The position numbers were made by a program, and so were the translations under genes. A stretch of DNA of 10,352 bases from JBGPIK01 sp041484845 (lineage in GTDB: Bacteria; Desulfobacterota; Binatia; UBA9968). The notes below the pieces were generated by a model. The model was given only the letters and a program-made list of their open reading frames with translations. It was not told where the DNA came from and searched no databases. The stretch spans positions 1 to 10,352 of the forward strand of contig JBGPIK010000241.1 of assembly GCA_041484845.1 (NCBI GenBank), in the 5' to 3' direction. Positions 1 to 5,795 of the stretch are shown piece by piece (position 1 is the first letter of the stretch; every line of letters begins with the position of its first letter).

Positions 1-2
1 CT

Positions 3-119
3 CTCCGAAATTCACTCCCGGATTTTCTCATCGCTTCCGGTCCAGGCCACTTGTTGAGAAAATTCCTGCGTGACCGTCTCGATCTAAACAGGGCTGAAGG
101 GTTCCGCCTGGCAGGTTAA
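3..119 (+). CDS. possible C-terminal tail of an upstream gene (partial)
   Basis: The third forward frame is open from the left edge to a TAA at 117-119, giving about 38 residues that end in LNRAEGFRLAG. It stops 42 bases before the ATG of the MBL-fold gene, a spacing that would suit an operon. I do not recognise the peptide. The run is short enough to be chance, and another frame is also open to a TGA at 71-73, so this is only a candidate tail. Bases 120-150 hold no other visible feature. Confidence 0.2.
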   Translation, partial: LRNSLPDFLIASGPGHLLRKFLRDRLDLNRAEGFRLAG

Positions 120-150
120 CCAAGAACACGGTAGTCTTGAGCTGTATGAT

Positions 151-156
151 AAGGAG
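151..156 (+). promoter_or_regulatory. Shine-Dalgarno site for the 162-758 gene
   Basis: AAGGAG lies five bases before the ATG at 162. This strong site fixes the start of the small MBL-fold gene and supports its being translated despite its degenerate active site. Confidence 0.8.
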
Positions 157-161
157 ATAAA

Positions 162-758
162 ATGCGCGAGATCCTGACAGATATCTTCAGCTGGCCGTGG
201 TTTTCCGAACCGCACGGTTACAATTTTAATGGCCACTTTATTTGCCACACTGGTGGAAATCTCTGCATTGACCCTGTTGAGCCCACCGAAGAGGATCTGG
301 GGGAGATGGTGCGGCGCGGCGTAGCGTATATTCTGATTACCAATCGCAACCATGGGCGCGCCGCCAATACCATCCGTGCGCGCACCGGCGCCCGCACAGC
401 GATCCATCCGGCGGACGCGCCCCATGCGCGCAAAGAAGGGGCCGTGCTGGATGATGAATTGAATTTGGGCGCCAAAATTGGTCCATTCGTCGTGGTTGGC
501 GCGCCGGGAAAATCGCCGGGAGAAGTCGTCCTGCACTGGCCCGATCGGAAGATTTTGCTCGTCGGAGATGCCGTGGTCGGCCACCCCCCGGGGCGATGCA
601 AGCTTTTGCCGGACAAAGTCGTGGACGATCCCGCGCTCCTGCGCGAGAGCGTGCGTGGACTCCTTGCCCTCGACTTCGATACCCTCCTGGTCGGCGACGG
701 AGATCCGATTCTACATTCTGCCAAGGATCGCCTTCGGGAACTCGTAGGTAGTTGGTGA
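162..758 (+). CDS. MBL-fold protein with degenerate metal site
   Basis: A 198-residue protein with the order of a metallo-beta-lactamase-fold hydrolase: a beta-rich start with NLCIDPVEP (res 33-41), a motif-1-like turn ITNRNHGR (59-66), GKSPGEVVLHWP (116-127), LLVGDAVVG (132-140) and LLVGDGDPI (175-183). The usual HxHxDH is replaced by NRNHGR, leaving one His. The His of GH(S/T)PG is Lys117. Asp136 is kept. The final GHG is GDG (Asp179). A normal di-zinc site is therefore unlikely, though the fold looks intact. There is no signal peptide, so it is probably cytoplasmic. The start is set by AAGGAG five bases upstream. It is convergent with the minus-strand genes and has no clear partner. The substitutions sit in well-kept motifs, which suggests a specialised subfamily, perhaps binding or non-hydrolytic, and not decay. 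Substrate unknown. Confidence 0.82.
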   Translation: MREILTDIFSWPWFSEPHGYNFNGHFICHTGGNLCIDPVEPTEEDLGEMVRRGVAYILITNRNHGRAANTIRARTGARTAIHPADAPHARKEGAVLDDELNLGAKIGPFVVVGAPGKSPGEVVLHWPDRKILLVGDAVVGHPPGRCKLLPDKVVDDPALLRESVRGLLALDFDTLLVGDGDPILHSAKDRLRELVGSW

Positions 759-788
759 ACGAGCCGTTAGCAGCAGCCGTTGCCTAAT

Positions 789-828
789 AGCGTTGGCATA
801 TCTGCGAACGCTGGACTGATATTTTTTT
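789..828 (+). terminator. possible rho-independent terminator of the MBL-fold gene
   Basis: AGCGTT at 789-794 pairs perfectly with AACGCT at 807-812 across a 12-base loop, and a run of seven T follows at 822-828. It lies 31 bases after the stop of the forward gene, where a terminator is expected. The stem is only six pairs and nine bases separate it from the T-run, so it is a weak example. Confidence 0.35.
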
Positions 829-919
829 CACAAATGACGATCCGAACCCTCGTAAATCTCCACTACTCGCTTAGTTGTAAACCGGCACAGTCATTGCTCA
901 GTAAAGCATCAGGGGATAC

Positions 920-968
920 GCAGAAGCAAAAGTGGAGTGGCGGTTGGTAGTAGGAAGTAAGCTTCTGC
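920..968. repeat. 8-base inverted repeat with 33-base spacer
   Basis: GCAGAAGC at 920-927 is the exact reverse complement of GCTTCTGC at 961-968. The pair could form a hairpin with a large loop in RNA or be a divided protein-binding site. No gene starts close by, and one such match in about a kilobase of noncoding DNA could be chance. Confidence 0.3.
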
Positions 969-1197
969 ACGCTCGGTCGCCTTGTGTTAAGGGAAAGATG
1001 TTGACAGGTCTTCGCCATTGCCTTTCTCTCTCCGCACGCGATGATCTGAACAATAAATGTCGAGACCCTGCAATGCAGCTAAAAAGACGGCCGAGCGCCC
1101 TCCCTTAGCCTTAAACCAACAATAATTTTGCTGCAGATGAACGGACACTGATCCGACAAAACATTTCGTTTCTTGAACGATCCGTTAACCGAAAGTT

Positions 1198-1231
1198 CTC
1201 TCTCCCCTCGCGGGCAAGGGTGAGGGAGGGG
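1198..1231. repeat. CT/GA-rich REP-like repeat
   Basis: A pyrimidine-rich run (CTCTCTCCCCTCGCGGG) is followed by a purine-rich one (AAGGGTGAGGGAGGGG), so the two halves can fold back on each other. This matches a type of repeat scattered between genes in many environmental bacteria. Family assignment is from memory of the pattern; copy number in this genome cannot be seen. Confidence 0.5.
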
Positions 1232-1290
1232 CGCGGCAAAGCTCAGTCACCCTGACATCATTCCTCTCCCATCAGAGACTGTGTCGTAAT

Positions 1291-1320
1291 GTCATCCTGA
1301 GACGGCAGCCGAAGGATCTC
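1291..1320. repeat. GTCATCCTGAG-type palindromic repeat
   Basis: The stretch begins GTCATCCTGAG and ends CCGAAGGATCTC. ATCCT and AGGAT form the outer stem and GGC/GCC an inner pair. It matches the widespread intergenic element of the form GTCATCCTGAGCG...CGAAGGATCTC, here with an altered centre. It lies about 110 bases before the transposase relic, the kind of pairing expected of RAYT/REP systems. Confidence 0.55.
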
Positions 1321-1401
1321 GCTGTAATGTCGGGGACAATGGCGTCTGCCATCCGGTTATTAAGGGACAACCTATAATTTTCCTGTCAAGATCTGATGTA
1401 G

Positions 1402-1644
1402 GAACACGTATCCCTCTGTGCAGCTATGTGCCAGAAGCTCAGCGTAACGGTGCAGGAGTTGCGTTCAGGGAGCCGCCATGAGAGGACGTCCCAGGCGCGG
1501 GCCGATCTCATTGAAAGTTTGGTGAAGCGACACGGATTACCACTAGCCGAGATCGCGCGTCAGGAAGGGATATCCACCTCGGGTGTGTCGAGGGTTCTCA
1601 GCCGAAGGGCAGCGCTTGTCAAGCTAGTCAACAACGTCCCGTAG
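1402..1644 (+). pseudogene. C-terminal relic of a REP-associated (RAYT/Y1-type) transposase
   Basis: A 72-residue reading starts at the ATG at 1426; the frame is open back to 1402, after a TAG at 1399-1401. It contains VQELRSGSR, then a helix-turn-helix (LPLAEIARQEGIS followed by TSGVSRVLSRR), and ends in LVNNVP at a TAG. This is the C-terminal DNA-binding tail found on IS200/REP-associated transposases, as I recall them. The catalytic Y1 domain, with its His-x-His and Tyr, is absent, so about three quarters of the gene is gone and it cannot transpose by itself. No Shine-Dalgarno site precedes the ATG. GGGAC at 1364-1368 and GTCCC at 1636-1640 could be the paired ends of the element, making this an internally deleted copy. 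An alternative is a small free-standing HTH protein, which I think less likely. Confidence 0.6.
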
Positions 1645-1762
1645 ATTGCTCCCTTGCCCCCATGGTTATTGACCTTTAAACGCACCTGCCTACCGTGTGC
1701 AGCGCTACCGCGGCAACCGAGCAGGCAACCGCCTTCTTTTAGAGGCTCCGAACTCTTTGTCG

Positions 1763-3550
1763 TTAAGGACGCATCTCGCAGACAACGTCCACTAACGCCG
1801 GCTTTCCGTCCTTAACCACCTTAAGCGCCTCGCGCAACACTTTGGATAGTTCCCCCGGTTCCGTGACGGGACCCGTGCTCCAAATCCCAAAGGATCGCGC
1901 CGTCGTCGCGAAGTCCACTTCAGGTTCTTGTAGTCTTATCCCGTAGATCTTGTTCTCTACCGGCCTGCCCCTGAGTTGGGCCATCCGTTCTTGGTGTTCT
2001 TCGTCGTTATAATAAGAGCGGTTACTGAATACGACGATGAGCAGAGGGACGCGATAATGAGAGGCGGTCCACAGTCCGCTGAGGGTGAAGAGAAAGTCTC
2101 CGTCCGGTTGAAAATCCACGCAAATTTTTCCCGTCTCTTTCAAGGCCAGGGCGGCGCCCAGTGAAGCAGGAAGCCCGTAACCGAGGCCGCCCCCTTTAAA
2201 CTTGCCCAGCATCTGGTTGAATTTGGCAGCGTCCAGATACAAGCTCTCTGCGCCGTAGCGAGTGCTGTTGGTGTAGACCCAGTTTTCGTCTTTGAGCACC
2301 GTGTTAAGTTCGGTAAACAACCGGCTCAGGGCGATCGGCTTGTTGTCCCAATTCGCCTTGGTTTTCGCGTCCCGGACTCGATCGCGTTGCTGATGAATCT
2401 TTACCCATTCGTTTCTTCTTTGTTCTATTTCCGCGGCGATCTTCACGAGGGTTCCCTTTTCATCCCGCAAGCGTCGCACCAGCTCAGGTAAATAGATGGA
2501 TGTGTCCGCGAGCATGGAAAGATCCGCTTGGCGCAGCCTGTTGAACTCGTGGGACCATGAACGCACCAAAAGATCGTCGAGAGCGACGTTAATCACCTTA
2601 GCCGAAGACGGCAGCAAATTGATGATTCCACGCTTGCCCTTCTCCTGAACGCGTCTCGACACGGCGCCTTCGAGATCCGGCACATCCAACGCGAGCACAA
2701 GATCGGCCTGCGGCAACGCCTCGCGCTCCATATCCATCAAGTTAAGTGGATGCTGGCAAGGAAAATTGAACCGGCCGTTCTGGTCAAAAACGGGGATGGC
2801 AAGTAGCTCCGCGAGTTCCTTCAGGCTTTTGAATCCCGCTTCATTCCTCCCCACCCAATCCGCGACAATCACCGGCCTCTTGGCCTCGAGCAGCCAGCGA
2901 ACCGTTTGCGCCAGCCCTTCCTCGGGCGCCTGCATGGGAAGAGGCGCCGGGTAACGAAGCAGGGACGGAATTTGAGTTTCTCCGGTGAGTTTTTTTTCCT
3001 GGACATCGATATCATAGCAAATGTAAACGGGACCCATGGGGTCCGTCGTCGCCAGCCGATACGCGCGAATAAAAGATTCCGGTATCGCCTCGACGCTGGC
3101 CGGTTGGTCGTCCCACTTAACGAAATCCCTCACCAAATTCCCTTGCACTACCGCGGTATGAACCCAGTCGATCCTGGGTCGCCGGTGCGCGGCGTCGGTC
3201 GGCCCCGTTCCCCCAACAACGATAACGGGGAGACGGTCGCACCAGGCGTTGTAAATGGCCATGGAAGAATGCTGCAGTCCGACAACGTTATGGACCGCGG
3301 CCGCCATCGGTTTTCCTTTCGCCCTGGCGTAGCCGTGAGCCACGCCTACAGCGATCTCTTCGTGCGGGCAAAGGATCGTCTCCGGCATATGGTTGCCGCC
3401 GTAATTGATCAGCGAATCATGAAGACCGCGAAACGAAGAGCCCGGATTCAGGGCTATATATTCGATCGCGAAAGCCTTGAGCATGTCCACGATGACATCG
3501 GACCCCCACTCGGCTCTGGGTTTTTCAACGACGGGGGCTGCTTTGCTCAT
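1763..3550 (-). CDS. ThDP-dependent enzyme, acetolactate synthase/benzoylformate decarboxylase superfamily
   Basis: A 595-residue protein with the three-domain layout of the family: N-terminal pyrimidine-binding domain (about res 13-185), central domain (about 210-345) and C-terminal pyrophosphate-binding domain (about 425-590). The cofactor-activating Glu is probably Glu64 in CPHEEIAVG. GGGLGYGLPASLGAA (453-467) is typical. The ThDP motif reads PDG (482-484) followed after the usual gap by SN (509-510), where the family has GDG and NN; Asp483, Gly484 and Asn510 are kept. No signal peptide, so cytoplasmic. The family cleaves or joins C-C bonds next to a carbonyl (2-oxo acid decarboxylation, acyloin or acetolactate synthesis, oxalyl-CoA decarboxylation); the substrate here cannot be read. 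The start is supported by AAGGAG six bases upstream. It lies 112 bases downstream of a solute-binding protein gene on the same strand, suggesting it acts on an imported compound. A housekeeping IlvB role is less likely, since no small subunit is nearby. Confidence 0.9.
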   Translation of the reverse strand: MSKAAPVVEKPRAEWGSDVIVDMLKAFAIEYIALNPGSSFRGLHDSLINYGGNHMPETILCPHEEIAVGVAHGYARAKGKPMAAAVHNVVGLQHSSMAIYNAWCDRLPVIVVGGTGPTDAAHRRPRIDWVHTAVVQGNLVRDFVKWDDQPASVEAIPESFIRAYRLATTDPMGPVYICYDIDVQEKKLTGETQIPSLLRYPAPLPMQAPEEGLAQTVRWLLEAKRPVIVADWVGRNEAGFKSLKELAELLAIPVFDQNGRFNFPCQHPLNLMDMEREALPQADLVLALDVPDLEGAVSRRVQEKGKRGIINLLPSSAKVINVALDDLLVRSWSHEFNRLRQADLSMLADTSIYLPELVRRLRDEKGTLVKIAAEIEQRRNEWVKIHQQRDRVRDAKTKANWDNKPIALSRLFTELNTVLKDENWVYTNSTRYGAESLYLDAAKFNQMLGKFKGGGLGYGLPASLGAALALKETGKICVDFQPDGDFLFTLSGLWTASHYRVPLLIVVFSNRSYYNDEEHQERMAQLRGRPVENKIYGIRLQEPEVDFATTARSFGIWSTGPVTEPGELSKVLREALKVVKDGKPALVDVVCEMRP

Positions 3551-3556
3551 TTCTTA

Positions 3557-3562
3557 CTCCTT
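3557..3562 (-). promoter_or_regulatory. Shine-Dalgarno site for the ThDP enzyme gene
   Basis: On the minus strand AAGGAG (3562-3557) stands six bases before the ATG at 3550-3548. It supports that start and a separate translation start from the upstream binding-protein gene. Confidence 0.8.
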
Positions 3563-3662
3563 GGTTACGTACGTTCCCGATTTAGGCAAGCCATTCACGC
3601 GGCGGACTTTTCCATTCTGACCGGGATGGAAGGGACTGGCTCTTATGAACCGGAATACGCGT

Positions 3663-4718
3663 TTATTTTATCCGGAAGATTTCTCGATACTCGGTAGCAA
3701 ACTGCTTCAGGTTATTCTCGACCTCGTCTGGAACGGGTTTGAGTTTGAGCCTTGATGGATCCAGTTTGGCCGCGAGCGGTTCCACATCTTTCCTTGACGG
3801 GTTTCGCTGAGCCGCACGCACAACGCGCTGGCCTTCTTTCGAGAGGACATAATCAATGAAGAGCTTTGCTGCATTGGGGTTCTTCGCTTTGGCACCGAGG
3901 CCAATCCCGCCCACCTCGGCGACAATGGGATTAAACGTATCGACCCACTCTATGGGCGCACCCTGTTTTTTCATTGTTTCGATGCGGAAAGAATAAACCC
4001 ATCCCAGGGGCATCTCTCCCGCGACTACGTACTGCGCGATCAGGGCATGCCCCGTGCGGAATTGCGGCTCCTGTTGCGCCAACTGTTTCATGTAGCGGCC
4101 GGCTTTCTCCTTGCCCCAGGCGTTTACCAAAGTCCCGTACCAGGTGTAGTCCCGTTCATCCATCATGATCTTTCCCTTCCACTTGGGATCCAGAAGGTCG
4201 GGATAGTCCTTCGGCGCGTCCTTCGCTGCAACCAGTTTAGTATTATAGGCGATGACAACGTGGTTGTGATAAACTGCGGTCCACAAGCTCTTGGGATCTT
4301 TGAAATCATCCTCAAAAGCCTCCCTTTCAGGCGAGTTATAAGGAGCGAAAATATTTCTCTTGACCAAGACGTCCATTCCTAGAACGGTGACCGCGTCAAA
4401 GTCCCACTTTCCGGCTAACGTTTCCGTTATGACGCGATTGATCATTTGCGCGGTTCCAACGCGAATGTACGTGACCTTGATAAAGGGGTATTTTTTCTCA
4501 AAGGCATCGACCAGGGGTTTTGCGGTATCAATCGCCATCGCGGTATACCAAACCAGAGCGCCTTCTTTTTTGGCTTCCTCAACCAGCCTCGCTTGCCGCG
4601 CCGTCTGTCCCCACACCGGGATGGCTAAAAACCATATATTGACAAACACAAGCCCCGCGGCCAGCCTTCCGCGGATCGTTCCAAGCTTCATTTTGTTTCT
4701 TCTTGGCGGATCGAGCAT
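3663..4718 (-). CDS. periplasmic solute-binding protein, AfuA/FbpA (Fe3+/small solute) type
   Basis: A 351-residue ABC transporter substrate-binding protein. Residues 10-39 form a Sec signal peptide (basic start, hydrophobic GLVFVNIWFLAIPVWG, then a polar region). The mature part has ARLVEEAKKEGALVWYT (43-59), FEKKYPFIKVTYIRVG (73-88), DFDAV (106-110), DLLDPKWKGKIMM and LFIDYVLSKEGQ, all typical of COG1840-type proteins. Members bind Fe3+, phosphonates, thiamine or organic acids. The iron-type Tyr pair cannot be assigned with confidence, so iron should not be assumed. The chosen ATG has AGGTAGGATAAA directly before it; a second ATG at 4691 gives a neater signal peptide but a weaker purine-rich leader. 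No permease or ATPase gene is in the window. It probably heads a two-gene unit with the ThDP enzyme downstream, and a TTGACA promoter candidate lies upstream. Confidence 0.88.
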   Translation of the reverse strand: MLDPPRRNKMKLGTIRGRLAAGLVFVNIWFLAIPVWGQTARQARLVEEAKKEGALVWYTAMAIDTAKPLVDAFEKKYPFIKVTYIRVGTAQMINRVITETLAGKWDFDAVTVLGMDVLVKRNIFAPYNSPEREAFEDDFKDPKSLWTAVYHNHVVIAYNTKLVAAKDAPKDYPDLLDPKWKGKIMMDERDYTWYGTLVNAWGKEKAGRYMKQLAQQEPQFRTGHALIAQYVVAGEMPLGWVYSFRIETMKKQGAPIEWVDTFNPIVAEVGGIGLGAKAKNPNAAKLFIDYVLSKEGQRVVRAAQRNPSRKDVEPLAAKLDPSRLKLKPVPDEVENNLKQFATEYREIFRIK

Positions 4719-4793
4719 TTTATCCTACCTGTTTTACCTGGTCTCACGCGTTCAATAATCATCAAGGGTATGGGAGTTGCGCTAATGGTGGAT

Positions 4794-4822
4794 TCCTTAT
4801 GGCCGGTGGTGGCCTTTGTCAA
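4794..4822 (-). promoter_or_regulatory. candidate sigma70 promoter for the binding protein/ThDP enzyme pair
   Basis: On the minus strand a perfect TTGACA (4822-4817) is followed by CATAAG after 15 bases or TAAGGA after 17 bases, a fair to weak -10. It lies roughly 80 bases before the ATG at 4718. The spacer carries GGCC-ACCACC-GGCC, an inverted repeat that could be an operator. The -35 match is exact, but the element is unproven. Confidence 0.4.
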
Positions 4823-4940
4823 GGCTGAACATTCTCATAAATCACTTTTAACAGCGCCAAGTTGAGTCGGGACTTTGGAGAAGATAAACAGAGTTCGTGA
4901 CTATCCCCCGCCATCGCAACGCGCGACACCCTATGCTCTC

Positions 4941-4957
4941 AAAAAAGGTGATTCACC
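4941..4957 (-). terminator. possible rho-independent terminator after tRNA-Val
   Basis: Read on the minus strand, GGTGAATCACC (4957-4947) is a short perfect hairpin followed at once by six T (4946-4941). It is 65 bases beyond the tRNA 3' end and before the next gene's promoter candidate, so it would end tRNA transcription. A second small palindrome, CCGATAATCGG, sits just before it at about 4958-4968. The stem is only four to five pairs, so strength is doubtful. Confidence 0.4.
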
Positions 4958-5021
4958 CGATTATCGGCGGGGAAAAAAATGGTTTGCTGCTCGAAAATCC
5001 GGGGCGTTGTACGGCAAGGGA

Positions 5022-5098
5022 TGGTGGTCGCAGCAGGACTCGAACCTGCGACCTCTCGCATGTGAAGCGAGCGCTCTAACCAACTGAGCTATGCGACC
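5022..5098 (-). tRNA. tRNA-Val (anticodon CAC)
   Basis: The minus strand folds into a complete 77-base cloverleaf. The acceptor stem GGTCGCA (5098-5092) pairs with TGCGACC; the D arm is GCTC/GAGC; the anticodon stem CTCGC/GCGAG encloses loop TTCACAT with anticodon CAC (5064-5062), reading GUG codons; the T arm is GCAGG-TTCGAGT-CCTGC. The discriminator is A and the CCA end is encoded (5024-5022). It stands alone on the same strand as its neighbours. I found no copy of its 3' end elsewhere in the window that would mark an integration site. Confidence 0.96.
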
Positions 5099-5209
5099 CT
5101 ATCCAGGCTATTGTCATTAACACCTTGGAGAATGGGCTTCAAGTGGCGCGCGGGCTCGTGGAGTTAGGGCGCGCGTATCAAAACCGGATCGCTTGGTTTT
5201 CTCACTAAA

Positions 5210-5713
5210 TCAGCGCCGAGTGGGCTTGCGGTTCTCGATCACCGCCACGGCATGAACCTCCAATAGCGCTCCGGGCGTTCTCAGCTGTTGCACCACGGCA
5301 AAGCTCGTCGCCGGCCTCCAGTCGTTAAAGCTTTCCTGCTGTAGCGCCTTAAAGGTGTCCTGCCATTTTGCATCGGTCGTGTACACCGTAATCGTTGCGA
5401 TACTTTTCAGCGGAGTGCCGGCGCTCACCAGTAGTCGCCGCAAATTCTCCCACGTCTGCTTGAATTGCGCGGCAAAATCTCCCGGCGCCACCAGCTTGCC
5501 GTCTTTGTCCTGCGGTCCGACGCCGGCCAAAGTAATCACCGTGACTTCCTTGGTCTGAACAACTTGAATTTCAGGCGGTTGCCCGAGCGGAGAACCTGTA
5601 TCTGTTTCCTGGGCTACCGCGCGCCGTGACATGAGTCCGACCGTCACAAGCGCGGTCAGCAAAAGAAAACTTATCGTCGTGCTATTGAAAAACCGGCGCA
5701 TTTCGGTTGCCAT
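5210..5713 (-). CDS. exported RidA-family (YjgF/YER057c/UK114) protein lacking the catalytic Arg
   Basis: A 167-residue protein whose C-terminal ~120 residues follow the RidA fold: VTVITLAGVGPQDKDGKLV (57-75), FKQTWENLRRLLVSAGTPLKSIATITVY (84-111) and a final LLEVHAVAVI (150-159). E. coli RidA is about 128 residues; the extra N-terminus is a signal peptide (hydrophobic FFNSTTISFLLLTALVTVGL, then AVAQ near res 32-35), so this copy is probably periplasmic or membrane-anchored. RidA's imine/enamine deaminase Arg (Arg105, in PARS) aligns with Thr136 in RPATSF, and the Glu before the last strand aligns with His154. Classical 2-aminoacrylate deaminase activity is therefore doubtful; it may belong to one of the Arg-less Rid subgroups. 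No clear Shine-Dalgarno site precedes the ATG at 5713 or the in-frame ATG at 5701. It is 82 bases downstream of the exported MBL gene, probably in one operon. Confidence 0.85.
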   Translation of the reverse strand: MATEMRRFFNSTTISFLLLTALVTVGLMSRRAVAQETDTGSPLGQPPEIQVVQTKEVTVITLAGVGPQDKDGKLVAPGDFAAQFKQTWENLRRLLVSAGTPLKSIATITVYTTDAKWQDTFKALQQESFNDWRPATSFAVVQQLRTPGALLEVHAVAVIENRKPTRR

Positions 5714-5795
5714 TGACAGTTGTGGCGCGGTGCGAAACCTATTTTTATTTTTTCCTTTGCCTTATGACGGCCGCGCGCAACGAGCCGGACACACT

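Larger units (their letters stand above)
759..1197. other. gene-poor intergenic stretch
   Basis: I see no supported gene on either strand in these 439 bases. They contain a hairpin followed by a T-run (789-828) and a perfect 8-base inverted repeat with arms at 920-927 and 961-968. No tRNA, riboswitch or CRISPR pattern is visible. The stretch ends at the first REP-like repeat. Confidence 0.6.

Noticed and set aside
84..724. Two minus-strand open frames (84-584 and 218-724) overlapping the first gene
   Set aside because: The forward gene has recognisable MBL-fold motifs and a strong ribosome-binding site; the reverse frames are shadows.
1198..1320. CRISPR-like repeats
   Set aside because: The repeats differ from one another, are not regularly spaced and have no cas genes; they fit REP-like palindromes.
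2906..3697. 263-codon forward open frame opposite the ThDP enzyme
   Set aside because: It is the antisense shadow of a clearly recognisable enzyme gene, is rich in Arg, His and Pro and shows no family motif.
4875..5087. Forward open frames ending in WWSQQDSNLRPLACEA or SRTRTCDLSHVK
   Set aside because: These are the well-known false peptides made by translating a tRNA gene from its opposite strand; the tRNA-Val lies at 5022-5098.
5022..5098. tRNA-Val as an integration site for an island
   Set aside because: No second copy of the tRNA 3' end and no integrase gene is visible, and the genes on both sides look alike in kind.
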